DNA of 64,000 bases, taken from Stercorarius parasiticus. Lineage: Eukaryota > Chordata > Aves > Charadriiformes > Stercorariidae. Shown in pieces: positions 34,799-46,672 of this stretch. The notes under the pieces were generated by a model, which ran no database searches, had not been told where the DNA came from, and was given only the letters and a program-made list of their open reading frames with translations. Made by a program: the position numbers and the translations under genes. The stretch is taken from positions 124,001 to 188,000 of the forward strand of contig VWZL01001947.1 of assembly GCA_013396915.1 (NCBI GenBank), given 5' to 3'. Within the stretch, counting starts at the first letter, position 1. Every line of letters starts with the position of its first letter.

Positions 34799-37489
34799 TT
34801 TTTTGTTTGTTTTTTTTTTCTTATATAGAAGGGGAAGAGTTTTTCTGAGGGAGACTGGCCTGCTGTTACTGAAAGCAAATATTTCAGGATTTTATAACTG
34901 GCATTTCCTTCATTATTTACCAGGCAAATGTGGGTAAATGTGGCTTTATGAGGGTTAGGTCATCAAATTAACTAAATATCGTATTTTGGAAAAAAGACTA
35001 GTTTCAGAGAAGTAACACGTTGATGTTTAAATTCAAGGAAAGCACTTGTTACCGTACTTTGGCATGAAGTCCTTAATCCAGAACACCTGTGCCTTTAATG
35101 GAAAAATTAGATAATGATCAGCTAGCTGCAGGACAAAGAGACTAAAATGTGCTATATTGGAAGGGGAATTATGAGTTTAGTGGGAGGTTACTAGTGGTGG
35201 TTTGCAGTATAATGGCAGTAACTCAACCACTCTTCACTTTAGCAGTGTCTGTAAAACGACATTTTGCTCTAGCTATCAATCCTACAAGCAAAAGTAGAGA
35301 AAATAAATTTCTTTCTCACTTTGAAGACCAGCTCTGCTCTATGGGGTATCGATATAGATCTTCAACACTCAGGAGTCAGCATGTACTTCTAACAATTTGA
35401 ATTTTAGAATTTGATGGGGAAAATGTATATTACATCGAGTGACTGGTTTATTAAAGATGTGTGTGGGCTACATTATTTGCAGTGTAATATTAAAGTTACT
35501 ACCACTAAATGTGCTAGAAGCATCTAGTTATGATTTTTTTTTTTTCTATTCCTTCAAATATGACTTTGGAAGGGACAACATTTTAAAGTTTGTTCCAGAA
35601 GGCACTTTCAGAGATGGATGATTGAAAACAACTCTCCTGAATGGCACCTTGCTGTACTTCATAGATCATAACAGCTTTTATTCACCACTGTGATTGTTTT
35701 TTAAATTACTACCTGTGGATGAATACTTGAAAGAATTGCCTGCTGGCTGCATATTTGGTTTGATTGGGGGCTATCTTGAAGTTGCCTTTAAATTACATGG
35801 GGTTCTTGATGATCCTAGCATTTTCTAATCTTCTTTGTACTGCATGGATTGTTTTGTTTCTTAGATTCTTACAATTTTAGGAAGAACAGTAATTCTATCT
35901 TTAATTTTTTTCTTGTTTAAAAAAAGTGTCATTTCAAGCGAAGATATACAGAGATACTTCTTTTAAAGGTTATAAAGATGCTGGTGTTTTTTGCATTATT
36001 CTTCCACTGGAAGCTGTAGATTATGTAATGAATAATTATTGTACTAATAGTTGCTGATGGACTGGAACCTGTTTGATTTATAAGAGATGCATTTCTCACA
36101 GGGAAAACTCCCAAGTGACATCCATACCAGTGGTGTACAAAAGCAATATTGCTTTAATACTTTATTGAAAAATATCAATATGGCAGTAGTGTGTGACATG
36201 TTTTTCCACAGATGGACGTTTCATTGGACTGTCGCTAACAAGACAGGCAGAAGGAAAAAAAAAAAAAAAGAAAATTAATGTCATAAGACAAAGTTGACAG
36301 TTGAAGTTGGTTGAAATATTTTGAATACAGAGTTTTTTTCAGAAGTTGTAGCGTTGATAAATCTGTATAAAATGTTCCATTCTTCTGTTCTGATGAAAAA
36401 TTTTTGTCAGAGGCCCTTTTGGGAGTGTAAAAGATTGGGAAGATTTTATTGCTTGTTAGTCAGGGTACTGGTCTGGAATGTGAAAGAATCAGATTCCAGT
36501 CCCTTTCCTGGCTCAGAATGGCTTAGTGCTATTGAAAAGCCATCTTACTGGACTGAATGGGACGAAGAGGCACCTGAACATCCCAGGCCTGTTTTCCTGA
36601 ACTGCCATAACCCCAGACAACAGGAAAATCTGCATTTCAGTTTTGAAAATGCATTACTTCTTGAAAATTTTCTCAGGGGGCGAAAAGCAGACGAATAAAA
36701 TGAAACAATGTTGTCGAATTCCTGTGAAATGTAATTGTCCTCTAGCTAGCACTGAGAGGTGTGCCTATCACTAGAAATATTTAACCAATCAAAGACTATC
36801 TGTAATCTCTGTAAATTCCTCTCAGATTTTTATCAACAGCAATTCCCAGCTTCAGTTGCAGTGTCCTGTGTGCCCTCTGTTCCTAGTATTTGATCTTTTC
36901 CCTTTTCCTTCAGAAAATAGCTCGAGTGAATAAACAGAAGGTAGGAGTGTGATGGAAAGAGCGAGTATTAGCCTATTCCATCTGTATGAATAGTATGGAA
37001 CAAATAAAAGGTAGGTAAGGGTGATGGCAGCAGGAGAAGGCAACATTTTTCGATGCCCTGAAGTCCACGACATGTTAACAACACAACCAGGATTGTTAGG
37101 GACTGGCAGGAGGAGCATGGTTTGCTCTGTACAGTTTGTGTTCTGCTTCTTAGGCCACAAAGACATGCTTAGCCAGGCCTTCCTTTGCAGATCCCCAAAA
37201 ACTGAGTTCAGAAGGCCCTAGCTGCATTTTGGGCTACCTGTGCCCTTCAAAATTGCTTTCCCCCTTCTGCTTTCTTTTTTTCTGAGGCATATAGCAGCTG
37301 GAGGAAGGAAAACGGAAACAAAGACATCAGGGCTGGAGTGCTTCAGTCCTTGTGTTGTCTATGCAGGCTACAGACAACCTCAGCTGAGGGATTTCTCTGG
37401 CCCTTCTCTACCTCATTCTGCACCTAGTGACTGCAAATCATGCTCTGCAAGCTGTACTCTGTCCCACTTTGCTCTACTGACAAACAGAC
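34799..37489. other. Intron 1 segment, no gene seen
   Basis: Apart from the SINE-like remnant at 36,455 and an A-rich tract at about 36,257-36,273, I recognise nothing here. Confidence 0.5.
36455..36520 (+). repeat. tRNA-SINE-head-like remnant
   Basis: GTTAGTCAGGGTACTGGTCTGGAATG is followed by CAGATTCCAGTCCC and CCTGGCTCAG. The order resembles the A-box/B-box head of old amniote tRNA-derived SINEs ('tagtggttagagtactggcctgggactcaggagacctgggttccagtcccagctc'). The copy is partial. The 125-codon open frame that includes it is incidental. Confidence 0.4.
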
Positions 37490-37491
37490 TT

Positions 37492-37650
37492 AACAGTCTA
37501 GTGCAAGTACCTCCTGGAGGTATTTAAAAGACGGGTAGACATAGTGCTTGGTGATATGGTTTAGTGATGGGTTTTGGCAGTGTTAGGTTGATGGTTGGAC
37601 TAGATGGCTGAAAGGTCCCTTCCAACCCAGGCAATTCTACAATCCTAAGT
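37492..37650 (+). mobile_element. CR1 3'-end fragment, copy 6
   Basis: CTCCTGGAGGTATTTAAAAG begins a recognisable CR1 3' UTR ('ccctggaggtgttcaaaagacgggtagatgtagtgct'). It continues through GATGGTTGGACTAGATGGC and AAGGTCCCTTCCAACCC to ATTCTACAATCC. Its subfamily differs from copies 4 and 8. Confidence 0.88.
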
Positions 37651-40600
37651 AATCACAGGAGCGTTACACCACATGGATTATTTTGCCTGTGTCCCTACTG
37701 TCTGAAACGGTTATCCGTGCTGCGGCACACTCTCAGTTACAGCCCATGCACAAGTACTTGGGCCACCCATGAAGGACTTTGGTTATAGCCTAAGCATAGT
37801 GAGTGTCAGTACAGTAAAGGTCCGCTGGACATCAATTAATCTTCCTAGTCATGTTTGTGAAAGGAAGAGATTTTGTCTTCCCAAAGCCCAGTGAAAGGAT
37901 CAAAAAATGCTCTAGCCTGCTTTTTTTCAGCTGGCACAGTGGATTGCCATGCTCCATCAACCAGAGTAATTCCTTGGCTGCCAGCGAGGGTCACCAAGCA
38001 CTGCTGCTTCCTTGCGTTTCTCCTAGCAGCTGGCTTTGGAGGGACAACAGGAAGAACAATCCAGGCATGGAAAAACAAGAAGGCAACACTTAGTTACTTT
38101 GCAAACTCTGTCCATCTCTATTGCTCAAGGCCATGCATTTCTTCTGGAGGTTCTGGTCAAATGAGGACAGATGTCATTATCAAAACTTAAATGTCCTGGT
38201 GTTCGGGGTTGGTTTTTTTTCTGTTGTTTTTGGGGGGGGTGTGGGGGTGTGGTTATTAGGTTTCCAAATAAGAGATGTCTGCTGTTACAATTAGATTCTT
38301 GAAGGCAGAAATCACTTGTAGACAGAATATCTTGTATGTGTTGATGCAGAAATGCTAATAATGGTTGAAATACTGTAATGTTAAGAAATGAGCAGGACTG
38401 TTTCTCCACTGGTACCCAGAGACTGCTCGGGTACCATTCGGTGGACCTCTCTATTTCTTTAAGTGACACTGCTACTTATGTAAGTTTATGTAAACCAAAC
38501 CAGAGACCTTGTTACAATCTGTTTATTGTAAATACAAGCGATAGAAATACATTGACTTTAACACAGAGAAAGTAGTAAGGTGAAGGAGAGAAAATGTGAT
38601 GGGCAAAATGAAATGCTTTTTGTGTCTTTGGCATGGAGCAGCAAAGTCAGCAAAAAAGACATAACTTGGACCCTTTCACCTGGCGTTCCAATAAAGAGCA
38701 GTGTTTTTCCACTACTTGTCCAGTGTAAAAACAGATTAAAAACAGGATTTGGGTTGTGAGAGGATAAAATAACCATATACTGAAAAAGTCTGCAAAGAGC
38801 TATGCAGATCACCTTTAGGAAGGAATGCAAGTGCTTTATTTTTTTGCAAAACCCTACCTTTCTTACTGTCTTTGCCTATAAAAGTTCAGTTATTCATCAC
38901 ATGGCACAAAAAGAGATGCTTGGTATACTGACAATTGAAAACATGAAATGAACAGCTCACAAAGTGTGTTTAAAATGTTTAGAACTAAATGTAAAAGAAT
39001 GGATTTTTTCATTAAGCAAGCACGCAGTGCTGATGATTCCTGTTAACTTCTACCATTTCAAAGACTTGACAGAAGATCAAATCTCTCTTTTTATGGATGA
39101 TTTAAATCAGTCATTGTTCTGTCCGGCAAAATTCCAAGCCCACATTTGAAAGCTCTTTTGAGAATTATCCTTCCCCCACCCTAGGTTATATCTGCCAGAT
39201 CAGGAAATTCCAGCTTCTTCTCTTAAATTTACTATGGAATCCCCAGAGTCTAAAATGCAGAAAACAGATTTTTGCTGGACTGTGAATAATCACGATCCTC
39301 TCTTTCTTCCCTAACCTTTTCACATACTTTCTAAAATAGAACTTTAGCCACGCCGAGTGCCTGCAGATAAGCTAAAAAGGAATTGCATGGACTGTCATGA
39401 GCTTGGAAATCTGTCCTCTTGTTAGGTCAAACTCTATGTTCGTACATGTTTTGACTGAATGTTCATTTTCATTTGTTTTCATTGCTTGACTTAATATATG
39501 CAGAACATTGAAATGTATGCAGACACCTGATGGCATTTTCAACAGATTAGAAGTTTGACTCCTATTTAATTACAGTGCCTCTACTTTTAAGCTTTTCAAT
39601 GCTTCAGAAATTGTTTTAGATGACTGATGTTTATAGGATGAGAGTCAGAAGCCTAGCCTCCAAGTAGATACGTTTTGTTTTAAAAGCTTGAATGATACAT
39701 GAAGTAATTTCCCAAAGGAACCTAAGGATATCATGTAGAATTGGAGGAAAAATAGTATCTCAAAGTATTAATATTTATGTTAAAGATTTTTCACAAAAGC
39801 AACTATGTAGATTGATTTATGAGAGAGAGTAAGAGACTTCCATTGAGAAGTTTAAAGAGATTACATAAGTAATTGGATAGCAGAGATTTGTATCTGGACT
39901 ATCTCTTAAGAGCAATCTTCTCTATTCAGTTTAAAAGAATAATAAATGGCAAATGGAGATGTAATGCTTATCTTGGCAAGGAGTGACTGCGTATTTCCAC
40001 TGTGTGAGCTAATGTTGAGGTTTTTCATTACTCGAACTGTATAAAAACTTTACATCTAACAAAATACTTAAAGTGATTTTTATGAAGTAATCATTTAAAA
40101 ATACTGTGTCTAAGAAATTCCAGAAGTCTGTGAAACTGCAGCTTTCTAGTCAGCTGAATTTATTGAAACGTTGCTTATACGGCAACTTGCCTCTTCAAGT
40201 ACAAAAGGTATATACAGCATGAGAGATTAGTGTTTAATCAATTGTTTATGCTTAGGTGTTGTTTTTCTATGGAAGTGCCTCTGCTCAGTATTTGAGACAG
40301 TGTTGTAGTTTTCTGTGTCATTAGCAGTTGTTTTTAAAATCTCTCCTTACTAGAGCCTCATTAAGGAACTGGTTCTGGCTAAAGAAAAGTGAAAATGGCA
40401 AAAGTAAAGCCTCTCAGAGAGAGGCAAAATGTATTTTAGATTTTGTTTTGGCAAACAGCAGAAATCAGGTAAGTAAACGATTAACCACAGACAAAGTTTG
40501 CTTCAATCCTTGTTGAAAGCAATGGCAAGGCTGCCTTTGACTTTGGTATAGGAGACTGCACATGGAAGTTTCCTTGGCTTGTTCTGTGAAGTTGTGTATC

Positions 40601-41389
40601 CTCTGCAGGATCAGGCACTTCACTGATTTACATTATTCTACTTTGAAATTCAAGTAGCCAGTAGATCAAGGTATTGCAATAAATAGAAATTTTCCTAATT
40701 GCCCAAGCATTTCCATTTCATAATACAACAGGAATTAAACACTGTTCTCTGTAATTTCTTCCTTTTTCTCAGAAATAGGGTTTTGCAACCAGTTAAGGTT
40801 CATTATTAGTCCAAAACCCGCTCAACCTACTGTAATCAGCCTGCTAACTTTCGCTGCGTAAAAACTGCACAGGGTAGTTAAGCACCTCTCCAATTTTGCA
40901 TGCTTAGTCTTCTCTGTCTGATAGCTTAATCGTAAGGAGTAGTAGTAATAAGCATGTATATTGCAGTACTGCCTACAATCTCCATCAAGAACCAGAGTTC
41001 CTAACAGCGTGTTACGAACTCTGTTGTTTCGTGACTAGTTCATACCAATCTGAATTGGGACTGCAGGTGGTTCCACCCTCTCTCTTGCATTGGCATTTGT
41101 ACCAGTAATGAACTGGTTAGGCAGCTAAACTGCTTAGAAAAAAATAAATTTCAATCTTTCCCACTGGTTTATTTCTTTGAACTGACTCACTATGGAGTCA
41201 GATGAGTGTCAGCACAAGTGAAAGAGAAGGAGCATGAACATGGAGCATGAAGGAAGAGCACAACTGTGATAGCCAGGTTAGATCCACTTAAATTGTTACG
41301 GAACCTCAGTATTTGGTGTGATATTGATCTACTGGCCACACTCTTGCTGACAGAGGAGGCTGTTGGCCTCCTCTGCAGCCAGAGCACTG
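37651..41389. other. Intron 1 segment, no gene seen
   Basis: No exon or RNA gene was seen. It contains a G-rich stretch at about 38,232-38,255 (G8 followed by GTGTGGGGGTGTGG). Overlapping frames on both strands at 37,845-38,190 have no domain. Confidence 0.5.
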
Positions 41390-41715
41390 GATCATTGCCA
41401 GCTCACTGCCCACCAGGACCCCAGAGCTGCTCTGCAGCTGGTCAGTCCTGGCCTGTAAGGGCCACTTGCTTCCTGAATGCAGAACTTTGCATTTGTTGTT
41501 GCTGAATCTCTGAAGGTTCCTGTTGGCCCATTCCTGTAGCCTAAGTCCTTCTGAATGGTGGTCATGTCCTTGACAGTGTTGATTGTTCCCCCTCAGTTTG
41601 GAGTCATCTGCAAGTCTGATGTCTCCTCCAAATCATTGATGCAGATGTTAAACAGGACAGGTCCCTCCAATAATCCACTTCTTACTGGCTTCCAGGTAGA
41701 AAACAACACTGTTGA
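41390..41715 (-). mobile_element. CR1 RT-region fragment, antisense
   Basis: On the minus strand the segment from about 41,690 down to 41,460 corresponds to the CR1 RT palm. Blocks recognisable at DNA level are the reverse complements of 'gtcctgtttaacatc', 'gcagatgacaccaaactg', 'ctacaggaatgggccaacag' and 'acaaatgcaaagttctgc'. These map to LFNI, ADDTKL, the linker and the NKCKVLH block. Frames are broken by indels. The 41,390-41,455 part is assigned only by position and is less sure. Confidence 0.75.
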
Positions 41716-43850
41716 GCACTAGCCCAAAGGAAGGCAAGCCTGGAGTGCAGGCTGCTATTAAAAGACTAGGACAGATGAAGAGAATCGATGCCATGTTTTT
41801 AGTCAAAAGTGGAGACTAGCTATGACTCCTTTCTTTCAACTCAAGATGGATCCTGTTGCTGTGAGCTTTATGGGAGCTGTAATGCTGAAGTAACTTGTTA
41901 CTCTCTCGATTAGGTTAGCTTTCCATTTTTACTAAAATTCAATATCGACCACATTATTTGCCATAAATGTGATTAATGTAAATCTAAGAAATGTCAACTT
42001 CTAGTAATACTTCTTTTAAAAAACATCCTTTGTGACTATAATTCAACAGAAGAAAAAAAAAACCAAAAAAACCCTCTAGTGACTCATTATAAAATGTTAA
42101 ATAACTATATGTTTATTAAATAGGAATATATTACAGGGACTTCAAAGATATCATTGCTTGTGAGTTGCCGTAGCTCCATAATGTTCTCTGTAGTGAGGCA
42201 GTGTGAAGAATTCTGTCTAACAAGGGTCCGGTTTGAAGTATGTGCGCAAGGCCAAAGTCTTTTTTTCTCTTCACTTTCATCATTGTAAATTAACTCTTAG
42301 GATTTGTCTATTATGTGTTCCTTTCTGTTGCCAAAACATAAAGATTGTGGCTTACTGCTTAGGTATGCTGCTATTTTAGTAGCTATCTTGAAAAGTATCA
42401 CCTCTGTTCTTTTTTCTTTTTTGTTTGTTTGTTGTGTTGTCTTTTTAATCATTAATGTAAAGGTCAGCAGTTCTTTGTAGCTAGGGTCTTTTCTTCAAAT
42501 TTACTTTGTGACAAGGTACACATAGTAACACACAAATGTCTGACATGGTTTCTGTCTTCAGAATTCCGATTTCCAGTCATAACAGCCACGGGAAAGGAAG
42601 GAGTGGCAGACTTAATTCATCTTTCTGCATGTGCTAGAAGAAGAGTGAATTTAGAATAGAAGCTCCAGTAAGAAAATGGTTGCATCTGGAATATCATGTT
42701 TACTGTCACTGTGGATCGGTTCTTTGTATTTTTTGTCAATTCAGTTTTTGAAAGGAATTACAGTTTTGACCTTGACAAAACGCTGTGGCAGCGAGGTCCA
42801 GGTATGATTGTGTGTTGTACAGAACTTTGTTTTGTGCCTGCTCCTCTGTACTTCTATGTGTGCTTCCTTGTACTGTGAGAAATAGAGAATTTCTGTTCCT
42901 TTCCTCATATATGATATTTCCACTCTGCAAGCAACTTCCAAATGAATAATCTTCAGCTGTTCAGTTACATTACATTCCATACTCTGATTACAGTTGCCCG
43001 CTTTTCTCTATATCTTCTTGGTCTGTGGTTTTACTTAGTAGGTGTTGTTGTGGTCTACTTGTAAATGAGCTGTTTGGTACTTTGGCTTCTGCTAAATGTT
43101 GAGCTGGTTCTAAGAATTGACCTCCACAAGGAGTTGAATGACTTCTTCAGTGGTGTAGGCAAAAATACTCAATGTCCCTTCCTCCAATTAAAAGTGAATC
43201 AGTGGTACAAAATATCTTCACAGGCTTTTGTGCATAACCTCTTTCCTTTTTTAATGTTGAGTTTCTAAGTGTTTGCTTAAGCAATTGAGTTTGAAAATGT
43301 GCAAACTAACCTTGTTTTGGTGTTTACATCTTCTTTCCTCTTCTCGCATACGCTTTCACCTTGAAAGGCAGGACTGGTAAAACATGGCTGTTACCTACTC
43401 ACGGGAGTATGGTGAATATTGTTTTGATGTTTGTACGCTTATTTGAAGAAATGATGATCATTTACTCTGTGCTATTTAGTGACCACAGCCAGGGACTAGG
43501 TTTGAATATGTACTATGTTCTCTGAAATAATTCTTTAACCTGGATTACAATAATCTTTTTAAATGAGTGATGCAAACTGCTAATAAACCTGAAGGGAGTG
43601 CATTTCCACATGTGGGAAAGGTAGACAGCTCTATTCTAGTCTGGTAAGTAGAACATGAGCTCATCTGGCAGCTCCAGGTTCCCTTTTACAGTGTCTCACA
43701 GAATTCCTCAGCAATCTTTGCAAATTACTGCCTTGGAAGTGTTTCCCCTCCTCTAAATAACTGTTTGTGCCAAATGTACTTGGTAAAGAGGAATGTGTGA
43801 TAAGCAATTGTATGCTGGGGGCAGAGGAAAGGCTTATAAAGGTTCAGTGC

Positions 43851-43930
43851 TTTCTTTTTTTTTTTCCTTTTTTTTTTATTTTGTTCTTTTTTTGTTGTTG
43901 GTTTTTCCTTTTTTTCCACCCTTTTTTGAA
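43851..43930. repeat. T-rich low-complexity tract
   Basis: About 80 bases, mostly T with scattered C and G. The lysine-rich frames on the minus strand (43,725-44,041) are this tract translated. Confidence 0.85.
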
Positions 43931-45324
43931 CTTCACTTGTCTAGGAACCAAAAAGCATATCTGACCTGAAAGATGTTTAGTCAGTTTGATGTGAGAGGCG
44001 AAAGCTGGTTGCTTTCTTTTAAATAGAAAACCATGCTGCAATAAACTGCGTATGTGCTGTATTCCTGCTAGTCATTACTAGAAAATTTGCTGCATTCATT
44101 ACAGGCTTTGGGGTGGTTTTTTTTTCAGGCAGTTTCTGGGAGTGGGTGTGTGGGAAGGAAGTCACAGCAAAACATTTAGATGTTTCCTGTTGGATAACTG
44201 TTGCATATTTCCCATTCCTCAAACATTACTGCCACTGGGGAAAAAAAATTTAATCTAAAACTTGAATTCATTTCATATTGTGAATAAAGAAATGTAAAAA
44301 CGCTTCAAGAATTCTGCATTGATTGTGTTTAATATAATACTATTTTGGGAGTATCTTGGAATACACAAAGAAAGGCAGTTTAATTTTAAGAAAAGCATTG
44401 CGAACTAGAGTTTTCTACATATTCAAATAATTGGTGGAAGGCACTGAACGTAGGCCAGAACATATATTTGAAATCTTCTTATAATTGTAATTTTACAGTA
44501 CCTTGACACTTCAGCATCTTGCACTTTTAAGTTCAATGTTAGATTTGTGTGAAGCAAACATATTTGCTACAGCTCGTACTTTTTACTTCAGTTTTGTGCA
44601 GTTTTTCTAAAATATAAGTCAGGCTGTGGCTTCCATCACTCTGCTCTCAAGAATGTAAAGTTTTTTCTAGAGGCTGTCTTCTGTGAAACTATAGCTGAAG
44701 TGATTTGAGGGAACTTTCTGAACTGTTTGCAGGCTTTTTTATGGTCTCTTATTAATATTGAAATATATTTCCCCTTCCTTTTTTTTTTTTTAATATTGTG
44801 CTGCTTGCAGTTGTATAAAATCAGTGTTGTGCGTGTTTGGTTTTCCATGTAAAAAACCTGTTAATACATTTTAAAGATTTCTTCTCCTGTAGCATCTGGA
44901 AATAAGAGTTTACCAGCGCCCAGTGGTTGGCCAAGTAGTTGTGTGCCATTTGAGCTCTGATCTAGCACAGTCTTTTTGCAACAGGGGCTGCAGTGTACTG
45001 CAGCATACGTAATGATTTAATGAAGTATGCGTTAAAAATCGTTACAAAATAAGTGACTGGATGAGAAGCTGGAAATTGGGACATGAAGAACCTCAGTATT
45101 GAGAATAACTGTCTCCCCTTGGGTGCAGTTTTTAAGTCTGTAACTGAATTGTGGTGATCTTGGGCAGTTAACTCAAGTTTGCTCTTCCCCGCTTCTGGAA
45201 TGATTGGTGTACTTGGCTGGAGTGCTTCACAGCGCTGAAGTTGAATGTTTGTGAGGTTATTTGAGATGTTCAGATGGATGGTACTTTTCAAAAATGCTTG
45301 TCACAGATTTAAGTCTCCTGCTAC

Positions 45325-45375
45325 TGAAATGGGTGACACTCCTGCTGACTTCAGTGGGAGCAGAGTTAGGCAGGG
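45325..45375 (+). repeat. Old amniote repeat remnant
   Basis: ACTCCTGCTGACTTCAGTGG followed by GAGCAGAGTTAGGC matches the well-known old interspersed phrase 'actcccattgacttcaatgggagcaggattaggc'. Only this block is recognisable. A related block lies at 59,790. Confidence 0.45.
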
Positions 45376-46660
45376 GGAGTCTTTAAATATCCTCTCTCTA
45401 AATCCAAAGGTTCCTTGCAATGCAGCGTTTGTTTGCAGGAGTGAAGGGGAGTTCACACAACAAAATTTTTAAAGTCGTTTTCTGTAGCTGGCGAGGTGAG
45501 TAGTGGAGTGATTCGGACTGGCGCGTGTACAAAATTACAGAAAGGAGGAAGGGGAAACGTTAGGGATAGAGAAGATCTTTTAATGCTGATATTAACTATC
45601 ATGATTGTTTTCTGGTTTTGACTGTGTTCTTTCTTTGAAATGCATTTCTCTTCCCAGGTTTAATTTTCACACTACAGATATAGATATGTCCTATATTTAA
45701 CCCTTTAGTAGTTGACTATCTGCCACGAAGCCTGCTTTTAATAGTGCCTGACAGATAGCCAAGCTGACAAATCATCCAAAATAACATGCTTTACCCTTTA
45801 TTATAAGTGTATCTGGTTTTATTTATTCTAATGAAGCATTCCAGCCTATGGACATTTTCTTCCCCTTTTCTGTTGTATCATGCTTCAATTAAATGGTTAG
45901 CTTTTGGGGACGGATGTTGCTCCTGTGGAAAATTATTGCAGAGTTTGTGCCTTTTTTGAATTTCCCAAACCAACGCTTGATGGGGTTTGGTTTTGAGGTG
46001 TTTTGGGTTGGTGTGTTTGGTTTTTCTTTGTTTGCTTGTTTGTTTTCACTAGGGTATTTCTATTGTAGAAGAACAGTTTGATAATAAATGTATGAAATGA
46101 GAAGCTGGGTGGTACAAGACAAGTTAAGGAAAGATTTCCATGTCAAGTTTGCAGGATTGGGAATGCTTAAAATGACTGAAAAAATATCATGGTGTTTATG
46201 GACTTGGATTAAAACTAATAGCTAAGTTTCTTACCAGTGTTCACAATTGATGACAACATGGTTTCCCTCTATCAACAGTGTACAGCCATGGATATACAAA
46301 TAACCTACAGCAACACTCCACATAGTAGCCTTTTCATAATGTCACTGCATTTGAGCTTTCCGGGGGAAGGCTCAAAGGTCGTATCGTTGGTTTATGGCTG
46401 TGGAATTATCCCTGTGCTAGGGTATGGTTATCAAACATTCCTCACATTCCAGGTGTCTAATATTATAGTGCTTACATGCCAGCACAGGACCAACTGCTGT
46501 GTCAAAGAAAAACGCAGGAGAAAACTTTCATGGCATTACCCATTTCCACTCCTCTGCCCCCCCCTTTCTCCCCTAACCTTTCAAAATGTCATCCTTGCAT
46601 TGAACTTGACAATGTTAAAGGGATAAATAAATTACAAGTAGTGATTTTGTTGGGGGGGGG

Positions 46661-46672
46661 NNNNNNNNNNNN
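46661..46672. other. Assembly gap (12 N) inside poly-G
   Basis: Twelve unknown bases flanked by G9 on the left and GGGG on the right. This is most simply an unresolved G homopolymer or G-rich repeat. Confidence 1.

Noticed and set aside
43725..44041. Lysine-rich ORFs on the minus strand
   Set aside because: Translation of a T-rich low-complexity tract.
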